A stretch of 64,000 bases of DNA, from positions 620,001 to 684,000 of the forward strand of contig OZ252212.1 of the NCBI GenBank assembly GCA_965248955.1, in the 5' to 3' direction. Position numbers and translations under genes: made by a program. This DNA is from DAOUJH01 sp965248955. Lineage in GTDB: Bacteria > Chloroflexota > Dehalococcoidia > Lucifugimonadales > QGNO01. Positions 43,581 through 51,509 of the stretch are shown here, one piece after another. The notes beneath the pieces were generated by a model. The model searched no databases, was not told where the DNA came from, and saw only the letters and a list, made by a program, of their open reading frames with translations. How positions within the stretch are numbered: the first letter of the stretch is position 1; the number at the start of each line of letters is the position of its first letter.

Positions 43581-44234
43581 ATGGAGACTCTCCGCATACA
43601 GTTGCCCGGCGGGAGGAACGTAACAGCCCTCCTTAGCCGGGCTCAGAGCCCTGATACAGGCTGGACGTTCATTTACGCACCAGGCGCTGGCTCCAATATC
43701 GACGATCCGTTTGGAGATTACGCCGCTTCCCGTCTGGCCCAACGCGGCATATCCACGGCGCTGTTCCAATTCCCTTACATGGAGGAGAAGCGCCGGGCAC
43801 CCGACCGCACTTCCGTCCTTGAAGCAACCTGGTGGGCGGCTATTGAAGCGTTCCGCCACTCGGATGTCAGGCTGGTGGCTGCGGGCAGGTCCATGGGAGG
43901 CCGCATCGCTTCCCTGGTGGCCGCGCAGGGAGCCCCGCTAGACGCGCTGGCGCTCTTTGCCTATCCCTTGCATTCACCGGGAAGCAGCGAATGGAGGGAT
44001 GGGCATTTCCCCGCCATATCTCTGCCCGTACTGTTCTGTTCAGGCACGCGTGACGCCTTTGCAACGCCCGGTGAGCTTGCGGAGGCCGTCTCCAAAATCA
44101 AGGAAGCCCGCCTGCACTTCTTGGACGGCGCAGACCACGGTTTCTCCGTCCGAAAGTCCAGCGGCAAGACACGCCAGCACGTCTGGGATGAGGCTATAGA
44201 GACCTTCATCGACTGGTTGCAAGAGATACCTTAG
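43581..44234 (+). CDS. alpha/beta-hydrolase (KANL3/Tex30-like)
   Basis: The 217-aa protein has the oxyanion-hole start FIYAPGAGSNIDDPF, the nucleophile elbow AAGRSMGGRIAS, LPVLFCSGTRDAFATPGEL with the likely Asp, and the His in DGADHGFSVRK. The arrangement matches the dienelactone-hydrolase-like KANL3/Tex30 family. Substrate unknown. It ends 1 bp before the next gene, so they are co-transcribed. Confidence 0.88.
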   Translation: METLRIQLPGGRNVTALLSRAQSPDTGWTFIYAPGAGSNIDDPFGDYAASRLAQRGISTALFQFPYMEEKRRAPDRTSVLEATWWAAIEAFRHSDVRLVAAGRSMGGRIASLVAAQGAPLDALALFAYPLHSPGSSEWRDGHFPAISLPVLFCSGTRDAFATPGELAEAVSKIKEARLHFLDGADHGFSVRKSSGKTRQHVWDEAIETFIDWLQEIP

Positions 44235-44235
44235 C

Positions 44236-44727
44236 ATGCTACAAATGTACGGCTTGGGTGCACTTGCGTCCGTAGGAAGGTGTCGTATAGGGTCTCTTCG
44301 TTTCGCCCAGATCGCTCTCGTGGCGCTGTTACTGGGAGCTGTCGTGCTTACCGGCTGCAACAACGAAGGGTCCATAGAAACGGAAATCTCCGGCACACCC
44401 GCCAGTGAGCGTATCTCCGCCCTGGAGATGCTGAACCTCTACCAGGCAGATGAAAAGGCTGCCCAGCAGCGATTCTACGGCAAAGTGGTGGAAGTCACCG
44501 GAACCGTCGAAAGCAGAGGGACCCTCCAAGCATTCGATGGTGACGAGTACACCAATGCAGGTCGGGTAGAGCTCGCCAGTGGTGTATCGTGCACATTCGC
44601 GAGCAAACACGGTGAACGAATCGACAGCTATCGAAAGGGTGACAGCGTGGTCATGCGGGGCAGAGTCGACGACTTTGACCCTAAAAATCAAAACCTGCGG
44701 CTTCGCGGGTGCAGCTTCGTAGAGTGA
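44236..44727 (+). CDS. lipoprotein with OB-fold (tRNA_anti-like) domain
   Basis: The 163-aa protein has a membrane/signal segment ending in a lipobox (VALLLGAVVLTGC, Cys near residue 40) after a longish basic N terminus. The rest reads EMLNLYQADEKAAQQRFYGK, then VVEVTGTVESRG and SVVMRGRVDDFD, the pattern of the tRNA_anti-like OB fold found in small exported proteins. It would be anchored outside the membrane. It is the last gene of the long co-directional run. A shorter start may exist nearer the signal sequence. Function unknown. Confidence 0.78.
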   Translation: MLQMYGLGALASVGRCRIGSLRFAQIALVALLLGAVVLTGCNNEGSIETEISGTPASERISALEMLNLYQADEKAAQQRFYGKVVEVTGTVESRGTLQAFDGDEYTNAGRVELASGVSCTFASKHGERIDSYRKGDSVVMRGRVDDFDPKNQNLRLRGCSFVE

Positions 44728-44792
44728 GATGGGGACTGCCTTCCCTAAAATTCAGGGTGCGCTGTGCCAGCCCGCCCAGGCGGGAAAGTGAC

Positions 44793-45779
44793 CTAGCTCT
44801 TGTAGCGCATCTTGTCCAGGCGGGTGAAATCATGGACAGAGTCTACCCACCGCAGCGTTCCTGAGCGGGACCGCATCGCCAGTGAGTGTGTCTGCGCACC
44901 ATTGGCAAAAAAGCGAACCCCGTTCAGCAGGTCACCTGTGCTGGCGCCGGTTGCAGCAAAGAAAACGTCTTCTCCTGAAACCAGTTCTTCAGCGGTATAG
45001 ACTTTGCTCAGGTCGGCGCCAGCCGCGACTGCCGCGTCTCGCTCCTTATCGTCACGGGGCCAGGCCTTGCACTGGATAGCGCCGCCAATGCACCTCATGG
45101 CGGCAGCGGTAATCACACCCTCCGGCGTGCCTCCAATCCCCATTAGTGCATCCACTCCGCTTTCCCACATGGCGGCGTGAATGCCCGCGGCTACGTCTCC
45201 ATCTGAGATCAACTTTATACGAGCGCCGGCGCTTCTAATGTCGTCCAGAAGCTGTTCGTGTCTGGGCCTGTCCAGCACTATCACGGTCAGTTCGCTTAGC
45301 TTCCTCCCCTTGGCTTTGGCGATGTTCTTGAGATTCGTCCCCACCGAGGCGTTGATGTCAATCACGTCCTTGGCTTCTTTGCCAACGGCTATCTTATTCA
45401 TGTAGACCACTTCTCGGGGGCAGTTCATTGAGCCTCGCTCAGAGAGGGCAATCACGGCGATGGCTCCGGGCAACCCCTTGGACAGCAAAGTAGTGCCGTC
45501 AATGGGGTCAACGGCTATGTCCATCTCCGGCCCTATCCCGTCTCCTATCACTTCGCCGTTGTACAGCATTGGCGCCTCATCCTTTTCTCCCTCACCTATG
45601 ACTACCACACCGTCCATGGACATAGAGCCCAGAGTGAAGCGCATGGCATCCACCGCTGCCTGGTCCACCAACTCCTTGTCACCCATGCCCATGTGTTGCG
45701 CCGCCGCAATAGCCGCCGCCTCCGTAACTCGCACCAGATCCATTGCGAAGTTACGGTCAATGGCTTCTCTAATCTTCAT
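44793..45779 (-). CDS. glpX: fructose-1,6-bisphosphatase class II (GlpX)
   Basis: The 328-aa enzyme has GEGEKDEAPMLYNGE, VDPIDGTTLLSKG and the later GIGGTPEGVITAAAMRCIGG, characteristic of GlpX. It removes the 1-phosphate from fructose 1,6-bisphosphate in gluconeogenesis. The divergent gene encodes class I aldolase, the step before. Its AAAGGGAGG ribosome-binding site lies in the 3' arm of a perfect 13-bp hairpin (45789-45819), suggesting translational control. The start ATG is 9 bases after the site. Confidence 0.95.
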   Translation of the reverse strand: MKIREAIDRNFAMDLVRVTEAAAIAAAQHMGMGDKELVDQAAVDAMRFTLGSMSMDGVVVIGEGEKDEAPMLYNGEVIGDGIGPEMDIAVDPIDGTTLLSKGLPGAIAVIALSERGSMNCPREVVYMNKIAVGKEAKDVIDINASVGTNLKNIAKAKGRKLSELTVIVLDRPRHEQLLDDIRSAGARIKLISDGDVAAGIHAAMWESGVDALMGIGGTPEGVITAAAMRCIGGAIQCKAWPRDDKERDAAVAAGADLSKVYTAEELVSGEDVFFAATGASTGDLLNGVRFFANGAQTHSLAMRSRSGTLRWVDSVHDFTRLDKMRYKS

Positions 45780-45788
45780 TGTGAGCGC

Positions 45789-45819
45789 CTCCCTTTGAAT
45801 CTGGGTGATTCAAAGGGAG
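45789..45819 (-). promoter_or_regulatory. hairpin sequestering the glpX ribosome-binding site
   Basis: On the minus strand CTCCCTTTGAATC, a 5-base loop ACCCA, and GATTCAAAGGGAG form a perfect 13-bp stem. The second arm contains AAAGGGAG of the glpX Shine-Dalgarno sequence. A possible TATACT box lies at 45818-45823 but would start transcription within the hairpin, so the true promoter is probably further upstream. Confidence 0.7.
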
Positions 45820-45891
45820 TATATCAACATACGGAGGTTGTTTCCCGCCTCTTACATCGTGATAAACTCATGTGGGCAAAGGCCCAATCTG

Positions 45892-45918
45892 CGCCTATCT
45901 TGGGAATAGGCGTCCCAA
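45892..45918 (+). promoter_or_regulatory. overlapping alternative hairpins upstream of the aldolase gene
   Basis: CGCCTAT (45892-45898) pairs with ATAGGCG (45906-45912), with TTGGGA in the loop. That loop (45900-45905) also pairs with TCCCAA (45913-45918), with ATAGGCG in the second loop. The two stems cannot coexist. They lie 28 bp upstream of the ATG and could form a two-state switch. Confidence 0.5.
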
Positions 45919-45945
45919 TGATTATGAGAACGTAAGGAGGCAAGC

Positions 45946-46980
45946 ATGAACACGCAGGAACTACAAGCCATAGCCCAGGCAATTGTGGTCAAGAGCAAAG
46001 GTATACTTGCCGCTGACGAGAGCGATTCTACGATAGCCCGCAGGCTGAAAAGCGTAAACGTGGAATCCACGGAAGACAACCGCCGAGCCTGGCGGCAGCT
46101 CCTGTTCACCACCAATGGCAGCGGCGATTACATCAGCGGAATTATCCTATTCGATGAGACGATCCGGCAGAGCGCAGATACCGGTCAAACTTTTGTAGAC
46201 ATCCTCAACGGTGAGGGCATTGTGCCAGGCATCAAAGTGGACAAGGGAGCAAGACCCCTGGCCGGCTCCCCCGGCGAAACGGTGACAGAGGGACTGGACG
46301 GCCTCCGTGAGCGTCTCGACGAGTACCGTGAGCTGGGCGCCAAGTTCACCAAGTGGCGCGCTGTGATCACTATCGGCGAGAACATGCCGTCCTCGTATTG
46401 TATCGATGTCAATGCGCATGCCCTGGGGCGCTTCGCCGCGCTTTCCCAAGAGGCGGGCCTCGTCCCCATCGTTGAGCCGGAAGTGCTCATGGACGGCGGC
46501 CATGACATCGATCGCTGCTTTGACGTGACTGAGTCCACCTTGCAGCGAGTATTCGAGGAGTTGCACAGGCAGCGCGTTGCCCTGGAAGGCATACTGCTCA
46601 AGACAAACATGGTCCTGTCAGGGACGGAAGTTCCCAACAGGGCGGGCCCTGAACAGGTGGCAGAGGCTACCATAAGCTGCTTCAAGCGCACCGTGCCCGC
46701 ATCCATGCCAGGCATTGTCTTCCTTTCAGGCGGGCAGAGCGATGATGAGGCGACGGTAAACTTAAACGCTATAAACCAGCGTGTCGACTCGACTACACCG
46801 TGGCAGCTCAGCTTCTCATACGGCAGGGGTCTCCAGGCGACTCCTCTCAAGGTATGGAGCGGCGACCCGGCCAAGGTGCCGCAAGCGCAGGGGGCCTACC
46901 TGCGCCGCGCCCGGGTAACCAGCGCCGCCCGCGACGGTGTCTACACTCCCGATATGGAGAAGGAATTCGCCGGAGTCTAG
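45946..46980 (+). CDS. fructose-bisphosphate aldolase class I
   Basis: The 344-aa enzyme is of the eukaryote-like class I type: GILAADESDSTIARRL, the GIVPGIKVDKGARPLAG region, and the Schiff-base lysine in LEGILLKTNMVLSG. The C terminus LSFSYGRGLQATPLKVWSG is standard. It interconverts fructose 1,6-bisphosphate and triose phosphates. A strong AAGGAGG precedes ATG 45946. It is divergent from glpX, so the pair covers two steps of gluconeogenesis. Confidence 0.95.
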   Translation: MNTQELQAIAQAIVVKSKGILAADESDSTIARRLKSVNVESTEDNRRAWRQLLFTTNGSGDYISGIILFDETIRQSADTGQTFVDILNGEGIVPGIKVDKGARPLAGSPGETVTEGLDGLRERLDEYRELGAKFTKWRAVITIGENMPSSYCIDVNAHALGRFAALSQEAGLVPIVEPEVLMDGGHDIDRCFDVTESTLQRVFEELHRQRVALEGILLKTNMVLSGTEVPNRAGPEQVAEATISCFKRTVPASMPGIVFLSGGQSDDEATVNLNAINQRVDSTTPWQLSFSYGRGLQATPLKVWSGDPAKVPQAQGAYLRRARVTSAARDGVYTPDMEKEFAGV

Positions 46981-47062
46981 TGTGACTGCATAGTTCCAAA
47001 GAGCGGCCGGTGCGCCATCAGGCTGTGCCTTTCTCCGGCTGTGGTGTTATCATTTCTACAAC

Positions 47063-47704
47063 GTGGCTTTCAAATTGCTGATCGCAACCAACAACAGCGG
47101 AAAGGTGGAGGAATACCGCCGTCTGCTCAGCTGCCTGCCTGGCGAGCTTCGGCAGATGGGTCTGCCTGTCGAGTTGACCACTCCTTCCGATGAAGGAGTG
47201 ACTGAAGAGCCGGAGGAGTCGGGAGATACTTTCGAAGAGAACGCTCTCATCAAGGCGCGCTTCTATTCGGAAGCAACGGGACTGCCCGCCCTGGCCGACG
47301 ACTCCGGCATCGAAGTGGACGCGTTGAATGGCGAACCGGGAGTGCGAAGCGCCCGCTACGGCGGCTTGCAAGCCATCGATGTCGACCGCAACAAGCTGCT
47401 TCTATCCAGGCTGAACAACGTTCCCTGGGAAAAACGCACCGCCCGTTTTCGCTGCGTGGTGGCTCTGGTTTGGCCCGGCGCTGGGGAGAAGACCTTCCAA
47501 GGCGTCTGCCAGGGATATGTTGCCTTTGAGCCCAGCGGACAAAAGGGTTTTGGATATGACCCCCTGTTCTACTATCCCAATTTCGGCAAGACCTTTGGAC
47601 AGATCGACGCTGAGGCCAAAGATAGCGTGAGCCACAGGGGCATAGCCGCCCGCAAAGCGGCTCAGAGACTGAAAGAGGTCATAGGCGCAGGGGCGCCAAG
47701 CTAG
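47063..47704 (+). CDS. rdgB: dITP/XTP pyrophosphatase (RdgB/HAM1)
   Basis: The 213-aa protein begins AFKLLIATNNSGKVEEYRRLL and has ENALIKARFYSEATGLPALADDSGIEVDAL, then GFGYDPLFYYPNFGKTFGQI and SHRGIAARKAAQRL. It removes non-canonical purine NTPs. The start is GTG 47063. moaA starts 3 bp after its stop, so the two are co-transcribed. Confidence 0.95.
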   Translation: MAFKLLIATNNSGKVEEYRRLLSCLPGELRQMGLPVELTTPSDEGVTEEPEESGDTFEENALIKARFYSEATGLPALADDSGIEVDALNGEPGVRSARYGGLQAIDVDRNKLLLSRLNNVPWEKRTARFRCVVALVWPGAGEKTFQGVCQGYVAFEPSGQKGFGYDPLFYYPNFGKTFGQIDAEAKDSVSHRGIAARKAAQRLKEVIGAGAPS

Positions 47705-47707
47705 CAC

Positions 47708-48739
47708 ATGGATCACTCCCAGGCAAAGAAAACGGTACGTGACCTGTTCGGCAGACCGCTGTCCGACCTCCGTGTCTCGGTCACCGATAGATGCAACTTC
47801 CGATGCACCTACTGCATGCCCGCCGAAATCTACGGAGAGCGATATCAATTCCTTTCCAGGGAGCAAGTCCTCAGCTATGAGGAGATAGCGCGGCTGGTGA
47901 AGATTTTCGTCAACCTGGGAGTATCGCGTATACGCCTCACAGGTGGGGAGCCGCTCCTCAGACAAGACCTGGAGATACTTGTGGCCATGCTTGCCGGCAT
48001 GGGAGGAGTGGACGACCTTTCGCTGACCACGAACGGTTATCTGCTTGCCGATCAGGCGCAGGCACTGAGAGATGCAGGGCTTAGACGGATCACAGTTAGC
48101 TTGGACACCATGGATGACGCCGTATTCCGTCAGATGAACGGCCGCGGCTTCAGCACCCAGCGAGTCCTAGATGGAATCCGCGCCGCTGAAGAAGCGGGTT
48201 TCCGCAACATCAAGATAAATGCGGTGGTCAAGAAAGGCGTCAACGATCATACGGTGGTGGACCTGGCCCGCTACTTCAAGAATAGGGGGCATACCGTCCG
48301 GTTCATCGAGTACATGGACGTGGGCAACCGGAACGGATGGAAGATGGAACACGTTCTCGCTTCAAGGGAGATCATACATAGGCTCAATGAAGAGATGCCA
48401 TTGGAGCCCGTGGAAAAGGCCTTCCGGGGAGAGGTGGCGGATAGGTACCGCTACTTGGACGGGCAGGGTGAAGTCGGCGTTGTCTCGTCGGTCACGGAGC
48501 CGTTCTGCGGCGACTGCACACGGGCAAGGCTTTCCGCGGACGGCAGAATATACACCTGCCTGTTTGCCAGTGAGGGCCATGATGTGAAGACCCCCTTGAG
48601 AAGCGGCGCCAGTGATGAGGATATTGAAACCATTGTCAGCGGTATTTGGCAGGTACGCACAGATAGATATTCAGAGGAGCGCACCGCCCTCTCCAATGCC
48701 CGTACCGACAAGGTGGAGATGTATCACATAGGCGGGTAG
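47708..48739 (+). CDS. moaA: GTP 3',8-cyclase MoaA
   Basis: The 343-aa radical SAM enzyme has the N-terminal cluster motif CNFRCTYCMP and the C-terminal [4Fe-4S] ligands in FCGDCTRARLSADGRIYTCLF, with SAM-binding LTGGEPLLRQDLE. It makes the first intermediate of molybdenum cofactor from GTP. The last two residues are GG, as needed for activity. Its product goes to MoaC, here encoded as a fusion 0.8 kb downstream. Confidence 0.96.
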   Translation: MDHSQAKKTVRDLFGRPLSDLRVSVTDRCNFRCTYCMPAEIYGERYQFLSREQVLSYEEIARLVKIFVNLGVSRIRLTGGEPLLRQDLEILVAMLAGMGGVDDLSLTTNGYLLADQAQALRDAGLRRITVSLDTMDDAVFRQMNGRGFSTQRVLDGIRAAEEAGFRNIKINAVVKKGVNDHTVVDLARYFKNRGHTVRFIEYMDVGNRNGWKMEHVLASREIIHRLNEEMPLEPVEKAFRGEVADRYRYLDGQGEVGVVSSVTEPFCGDCTRARLSADGRIYTCLFASEGHDVKTPLRSGASDEDIETIVSGIWQVRTDRYSEERTALSNARTDKVEMYHIGG

Positions 48740-48775
48740 AATATAGATGAGAATCTTAAAATGGAGGTAAAAACA

Positions 48776-48901
48776 ATGGCAGAGGATGGGAAGAAAGAAA
48801 GACCTCTTAGAGAAGGGTTCACATATAAAGAGCCGCCTAAAGAACTACCAAAATCTCCAAAGCCTGCTGTTCCTCCAAGGCAATCCCGCAACAACAGCTG
48901 A
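48776..48901 (+). CDS. 41-aa hydrophilic Pro/Lys-rich protein
   Basis: A 41-codon frame starts at ATG 48776 after an excellent TGGAGGTAAAAACA site. The peptide is charged and Pro-rich (EGFTYKEPPKELPKSPKP, then AVPPRQSRNNS) and should be unstructured. It is too short to be picked up by standard calling. It lies 22 bp before a DUF6338 gene; short Lys/Pro/Gly-Tyr-rich proteins beside DUF6338 membrane proteins are a pattern I believe recurs, which would need checking. Base use here is clearly AT-richer than in moaA upstream. Confidence 0.6.
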   Translation: MAEDGKKERPLREGFTYKEPPKELPKSPKPAVPPRQSRNNS

Positions 48902-48923
48902 ACAGGTACGGAAAGGGATTTAA

Positions 48924-49547
48924 ATGGGGTTTGCAAGCCTACCTCTGGCTTTATTCTTGTTGCTTCCTGGTTTCGTTTTGCTCCACGTCATTTATCTAGT
49001 GAGTAGAATCAGGCGAGCATCAGCTTTCTATACCACTATGTGGAGTGTACTAGGAAGCCTCGCCCTCATTGTTGTTCTCTATCCTATATTCACACTCCTT
49101 GTGGCTCCCCCTATCAAAGAACAACCATGGCCTGGTCTATTGGACGTTATCGCTGATCCCTCTAAGGTGCCAAATAATGTATGGCTTGTACTTTACCTAA
49201 GTGCTGTCGTTTTTGGTGTATTCCTTGGAGTTCTTGATCGGTTCAGAATACCAGAGCGCGTCCTAAATCCGCTTGGTATTGATTTAAGAGTCCACGGTGA
49301 CCTCTGGAGTCGATTGCTTCGAGAAGATAACTATTCACACATCTTGATGTACCTAAAAGATGGCAGCTTAATCAGTGGCTGGCCGATGTACTTTTCCAAC
49401 GACCGTCGACCCCCTGGGCCTGAAATCTATTTGTCACCATTCCGAATCTGGGACCCGGAGCAAGGGAACTGGAGTGAGCCAGAAAAAACCGAAGGTCTGC
49501 TAATCCATGGAAGTGAAGTCAGTCGTATGGAGTTCGTGTCCACATGA
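48924..49547 (+). CDS. DUF6338-like membrane protein
   Basis: The 207-aa protein has two or three N-terminal membrane segments (LALFLLLPGFVLLHVIYLVS; MWSVLGSLALIVVLYPIFTLLV; VLYLSAVVFGVFLGVL). A cytoplasmic domain follows with LREDNYSHILMYLKDGSLISG, EIYLSPFRIWDPEQGNW and a C-terminal LLIHGSEVSRMEFVST. This layout fits the DUF6338 family, function unknown. Its sequence is AT-richer than neighbouring genes. Its stop overlaps the start of the RNase HI-MoaC gene (ATGA), so it is wedged inside the moa operon. Together with the 41-aa gene it looks like an inserted cassette. Confidence 0.65.
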   Translation: MGFASLPLALFLLLPGFVLLHVIYLVSRIRRASAFYTTMWSVLGSLALIVVLYPIFTLLVAPPIKEQPWPGLLDVIADPSKVPNNVWLVLYLSAVVFGVFLGVLDRFRIPERVLNPLGIDLRVHGDLWSRLLREDNYSHILMYLKDGSLISGWPMYFSNDRRPPGPEIYLSPFRIWDPEQGNWSEPEKTEGLLIHGSEVSRMEFVST

Positions 49548-50425
49548 TTACTATCTACACGGACGGCTCCTGTTTGGGCAACCCGGGGCCCGGCGGCTGG
49601 GCTGCCGTCATTGACGATAACGGCGCCAAGCGTTCGTTGTCCGGCAAAGAGGACAACACCACCAACAACAGAATGGAGATACTGGCCGCAATCAAGGGAT
49701 TGCAGGCCGTCCCCGCCAGCTCAGAGGTCACGGTGTTCAGTGACAGCCAGTACGTGGTCAACACCATGACCAGAGGTTGGAAAAGAAACGCCAACCGGGA
49801 CCTCTGGGCCGCACTTGATGCAGTTGCCGGGCAGCGTAAGGTCGCCTGGCAGTGGGTGCGTGGCCACACCGGCAACCCGGGCAATGAAGAAGCCAACGCT
49901 CTGGCTCTGCAACAGGCAAATTCCTTCTGCAAGGGCAAATCCACCCTTACGCACCTTGATTCGCAAGGCAACGCTCAAATGGTGGACGTGAGCGGCAAAG
50001 ATGCCACGTTGAGAGATGCCGTGGCCGAGGGCCTAGTCCACATGAAGCCATCAACCTTGCGTCTGATCAAGGAGGGCAGCATAAAAAAGGGCGACGTACT
50101 GGCCGTGGCTCGTGTCGCAGGGATCGTAGCTGCCAAACGGACATGGGAACTCATTCCCATGTGTCACCCCGTGCCGCTGGACCGGGTAGCCATAGAGTTC
50201 GATTTGGACGCCGGCGACGGCGCTATTCGTATCACAGCCTCCGCTCGCACCACTGCCAAGACCGGCGTGGAAATGGAAGCCCTGACCGCCGTCAATATCG
50301 CAGCGCTGACCATATACGACATGGCAAAAGCCGTTGATAGGGCAATGAAGATCAGCGAAGTAAGGCTGGTGAGCAAAAGCGGCGGCAGAAGCGGCGACTA
50401 CTCTTTAGAGCCTGCTCAGAGCTAG
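49544..50425 (+). CDS. RNase HI-MoaC fusion protein
   Basis: The 293-aa protein joins two complete enzymes. Residues 1-128 are ribonuclease HI: IYTDGSCLGNPGPGGWA (Asp7), NNRMEILAAI (Glu45), FSDSQYV (Asp67), and VRGHTGNPGNEEANALA. In the last motif the fourth catalytic Asp is replaced by Asn118. Residues 135-293 are cyclic pyranopterin monophosphate synthase MoaC: LTHLDSQGNAQMVDVS, PMCHPVPLDRV, GVEMEALTAVNIA and SKSGGRSGDY. There is almost no linker. moaA upstream supports the MoaC role. No stop or start separates the two parts. Confidence 0.93.
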   Translation: MITIYTDGSCLGNPGPGGWAAVIDDNGAKRSLSGKEDNTTNNRMEILAAIKGLQAVPASSEVTVFSDSQYVVNTMTRGWKRNANRDLWAALDAVAGQRKVAWQWVRGHTGNPGNEEANALALQQANSFCKGKSTLTHLDSQGNAQMVDVSGKDATLRDAVAEGLVHMKPSTLRLIKEGSIKKGDVLAVARVAGIVAAKRTWELIPMCHPVPLDRVAIEFDLDAGDGAIRITASARTTAKTGVEMEALTAVNIAALTIYDMAKAVDRAMKISEVRLVSKSGGRSGDYSLEPAQS

Positions 50426-50497
50426 GTATCACCAGGCAAAAGGCAAAGTCCGACCTTCCGAGTTGTGTCTCGTAAACAAGCCTGAGTTGAACTGGAA

Positions 50498-50926
50498 CTA
50501 TCTGGAAACTCTTTGCTGGGCCTCGAGGACTTCAATGCCGTTGCGAACCGTGCTCAGCAGCCCTGCCACTTCTTCTTCCAGCTTATACAGCTGTTCCTGA
50601 GCATACTGATCAGCGGAACCACGCCGGGAAGCGGCCTCACTCTCAGCCATATCCAGAATGCGCCGCGCCTTTTGCTCGGTCTCTTGAATCATCTTTTGAG
50701 CCTCTTTTTCGGCCCCTTTTAGCAGTTCCGTATCGTCTACACGACTGCGGAACTCGGTCTCCGCTGAAGCCCTGATGCGCCGGGCTTCACCAAGAGACTG
50801 GTTGAGCAGCTCTTCGCGCTTTCTGAGCACTTCCTCAGCTTCAGCAACGTTCTGGGGCACGGCAACTCTCAACTGGTCCACAAGCTCCAAGAGAGTTTCC
50901 GAGTCAACAAACAGTTTCCTGCTCAT
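50498..50926 (-). CDS. coiled-coil protein (DivIVA/ATPase-B-like)
   Basis: The 142-aa protein is almost entirely a charged coiled coil (AEAEEVLRKREELLNQSLGE, ELLKGAEKEAQKMIQETEQK), after a short hydrophobic start (LFVDSETLLELVDQLRVAVP). It resembles small DivIVA-like or ATP-synthase-B-like proteins often found beside coaD in Chloroflexota and Firmicutes. No clear function. It lies 88 bp downstream of coaD on the same strand. Confidence 0.75.
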   Translation of the reverse strand: MSRKLFVDSETLLELVDQLRVAVPQNVAEAEEVLRKREELLNQSLGEARRIRASAETEFRSRVDDTELLKGAEKEAQKMIQETEQKARRILDMAESEAASRRGSADQYAQEQLYKLEEEVAGLLSTVRNGIEVLEAQQRVSR

Positions 50927-51014
50927 GGGAACCCGTCTGCCCGAAGCCGCTAATGATTCTAATTTATCGATAATACCGAAGATATCTATGATGTCCCCCT
51001 TCCGAACCGCCGCG

Positions 51015-51500
51015 CTACACGGCTACGCCTAGTTTGTTTTTCAGCGCGACGGCAACGTCGTAAGTCACAAGGTCTTCTATGTTTCCACCGAAACTGGCCA
51101 CCTCCTTTATCAAAGATGAACTGAGTGACTGATATTCCTGGCTGGTGTAGAGGAATACCGTATCTATCTCCGGATTGAGCTTGCGGTTCATCATCAGCAT
51201 GGCTACTTCGTAGTCCAGGTCAGTGACGCTGCGCAAGCCGCGCACCATGAAGTTCGCCCCCATCTCTCTGGCGAACTCAACCGTCAGGCCATTGTAACGA
51301 GTAACTTCCACGTTGGGCAGGCCAACCACCGCTCTTTCGCACAGATCAACGCGCTCAGCCGTTGAAAAGAGCAGGCTCTTGGAAGGAGTATCAAACACCG
51401 CCACCACAAGTCTGTCCACAATTGCAGCAGCTCGCTGCACAATGTCCAGATGTCCCCTGGTGATGGGATCAAAGCTCCCCGCGTAGATTGCTATGGTCAC
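51015..51500 (-). CDS. coaD: phosphopantetheine adenylyltransferase
   Basis: The 161-aa nucleotidyltransferase has IAIYAGSFDPITRGHLDIVQRA (TxGH motif), NFMVRGLRSVTDLDYEVAMLMMNRKL and the C-terminal SSSLIKEVASFGGN. It makes dephospho-CoA from 4'-phosphopantetheine and ATP. The start is GTG 51500, 9 bp after the rsmD stop; rsmD-coaD is a common pair. Confidence 0.95.
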   Translation of the reverse strand: MTIAIYAGSFDPITRGHLDIVQRAAAIVDRLVVAVFDTPSKSLLFSTAERVDLCERAVVGLPNVEVTRYNGLTVEFAREMGANFMVRGLRSVTDLDYEVAMLMMNRKLNPEIDTVFLYTSQEYQSLSSSLIKEVASFGGNIEDLVTYDVAVALKNKLGVAV

Positions 51501-51509
51501 CGGGTCTCC

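Noticed and set aside
44766..44790. CCCGCC/GGCGGG hairpin as terminator between convergent genes
   Set aside because: Only a 2-base loop as drawn and no U run; it matches the REP-like motifs instead.
45892..45918. H-type pseudoknot
   Set aside because: There are no bases to cross the 7-bp first stem between the two 3' strands, so the stems must be alternatives.
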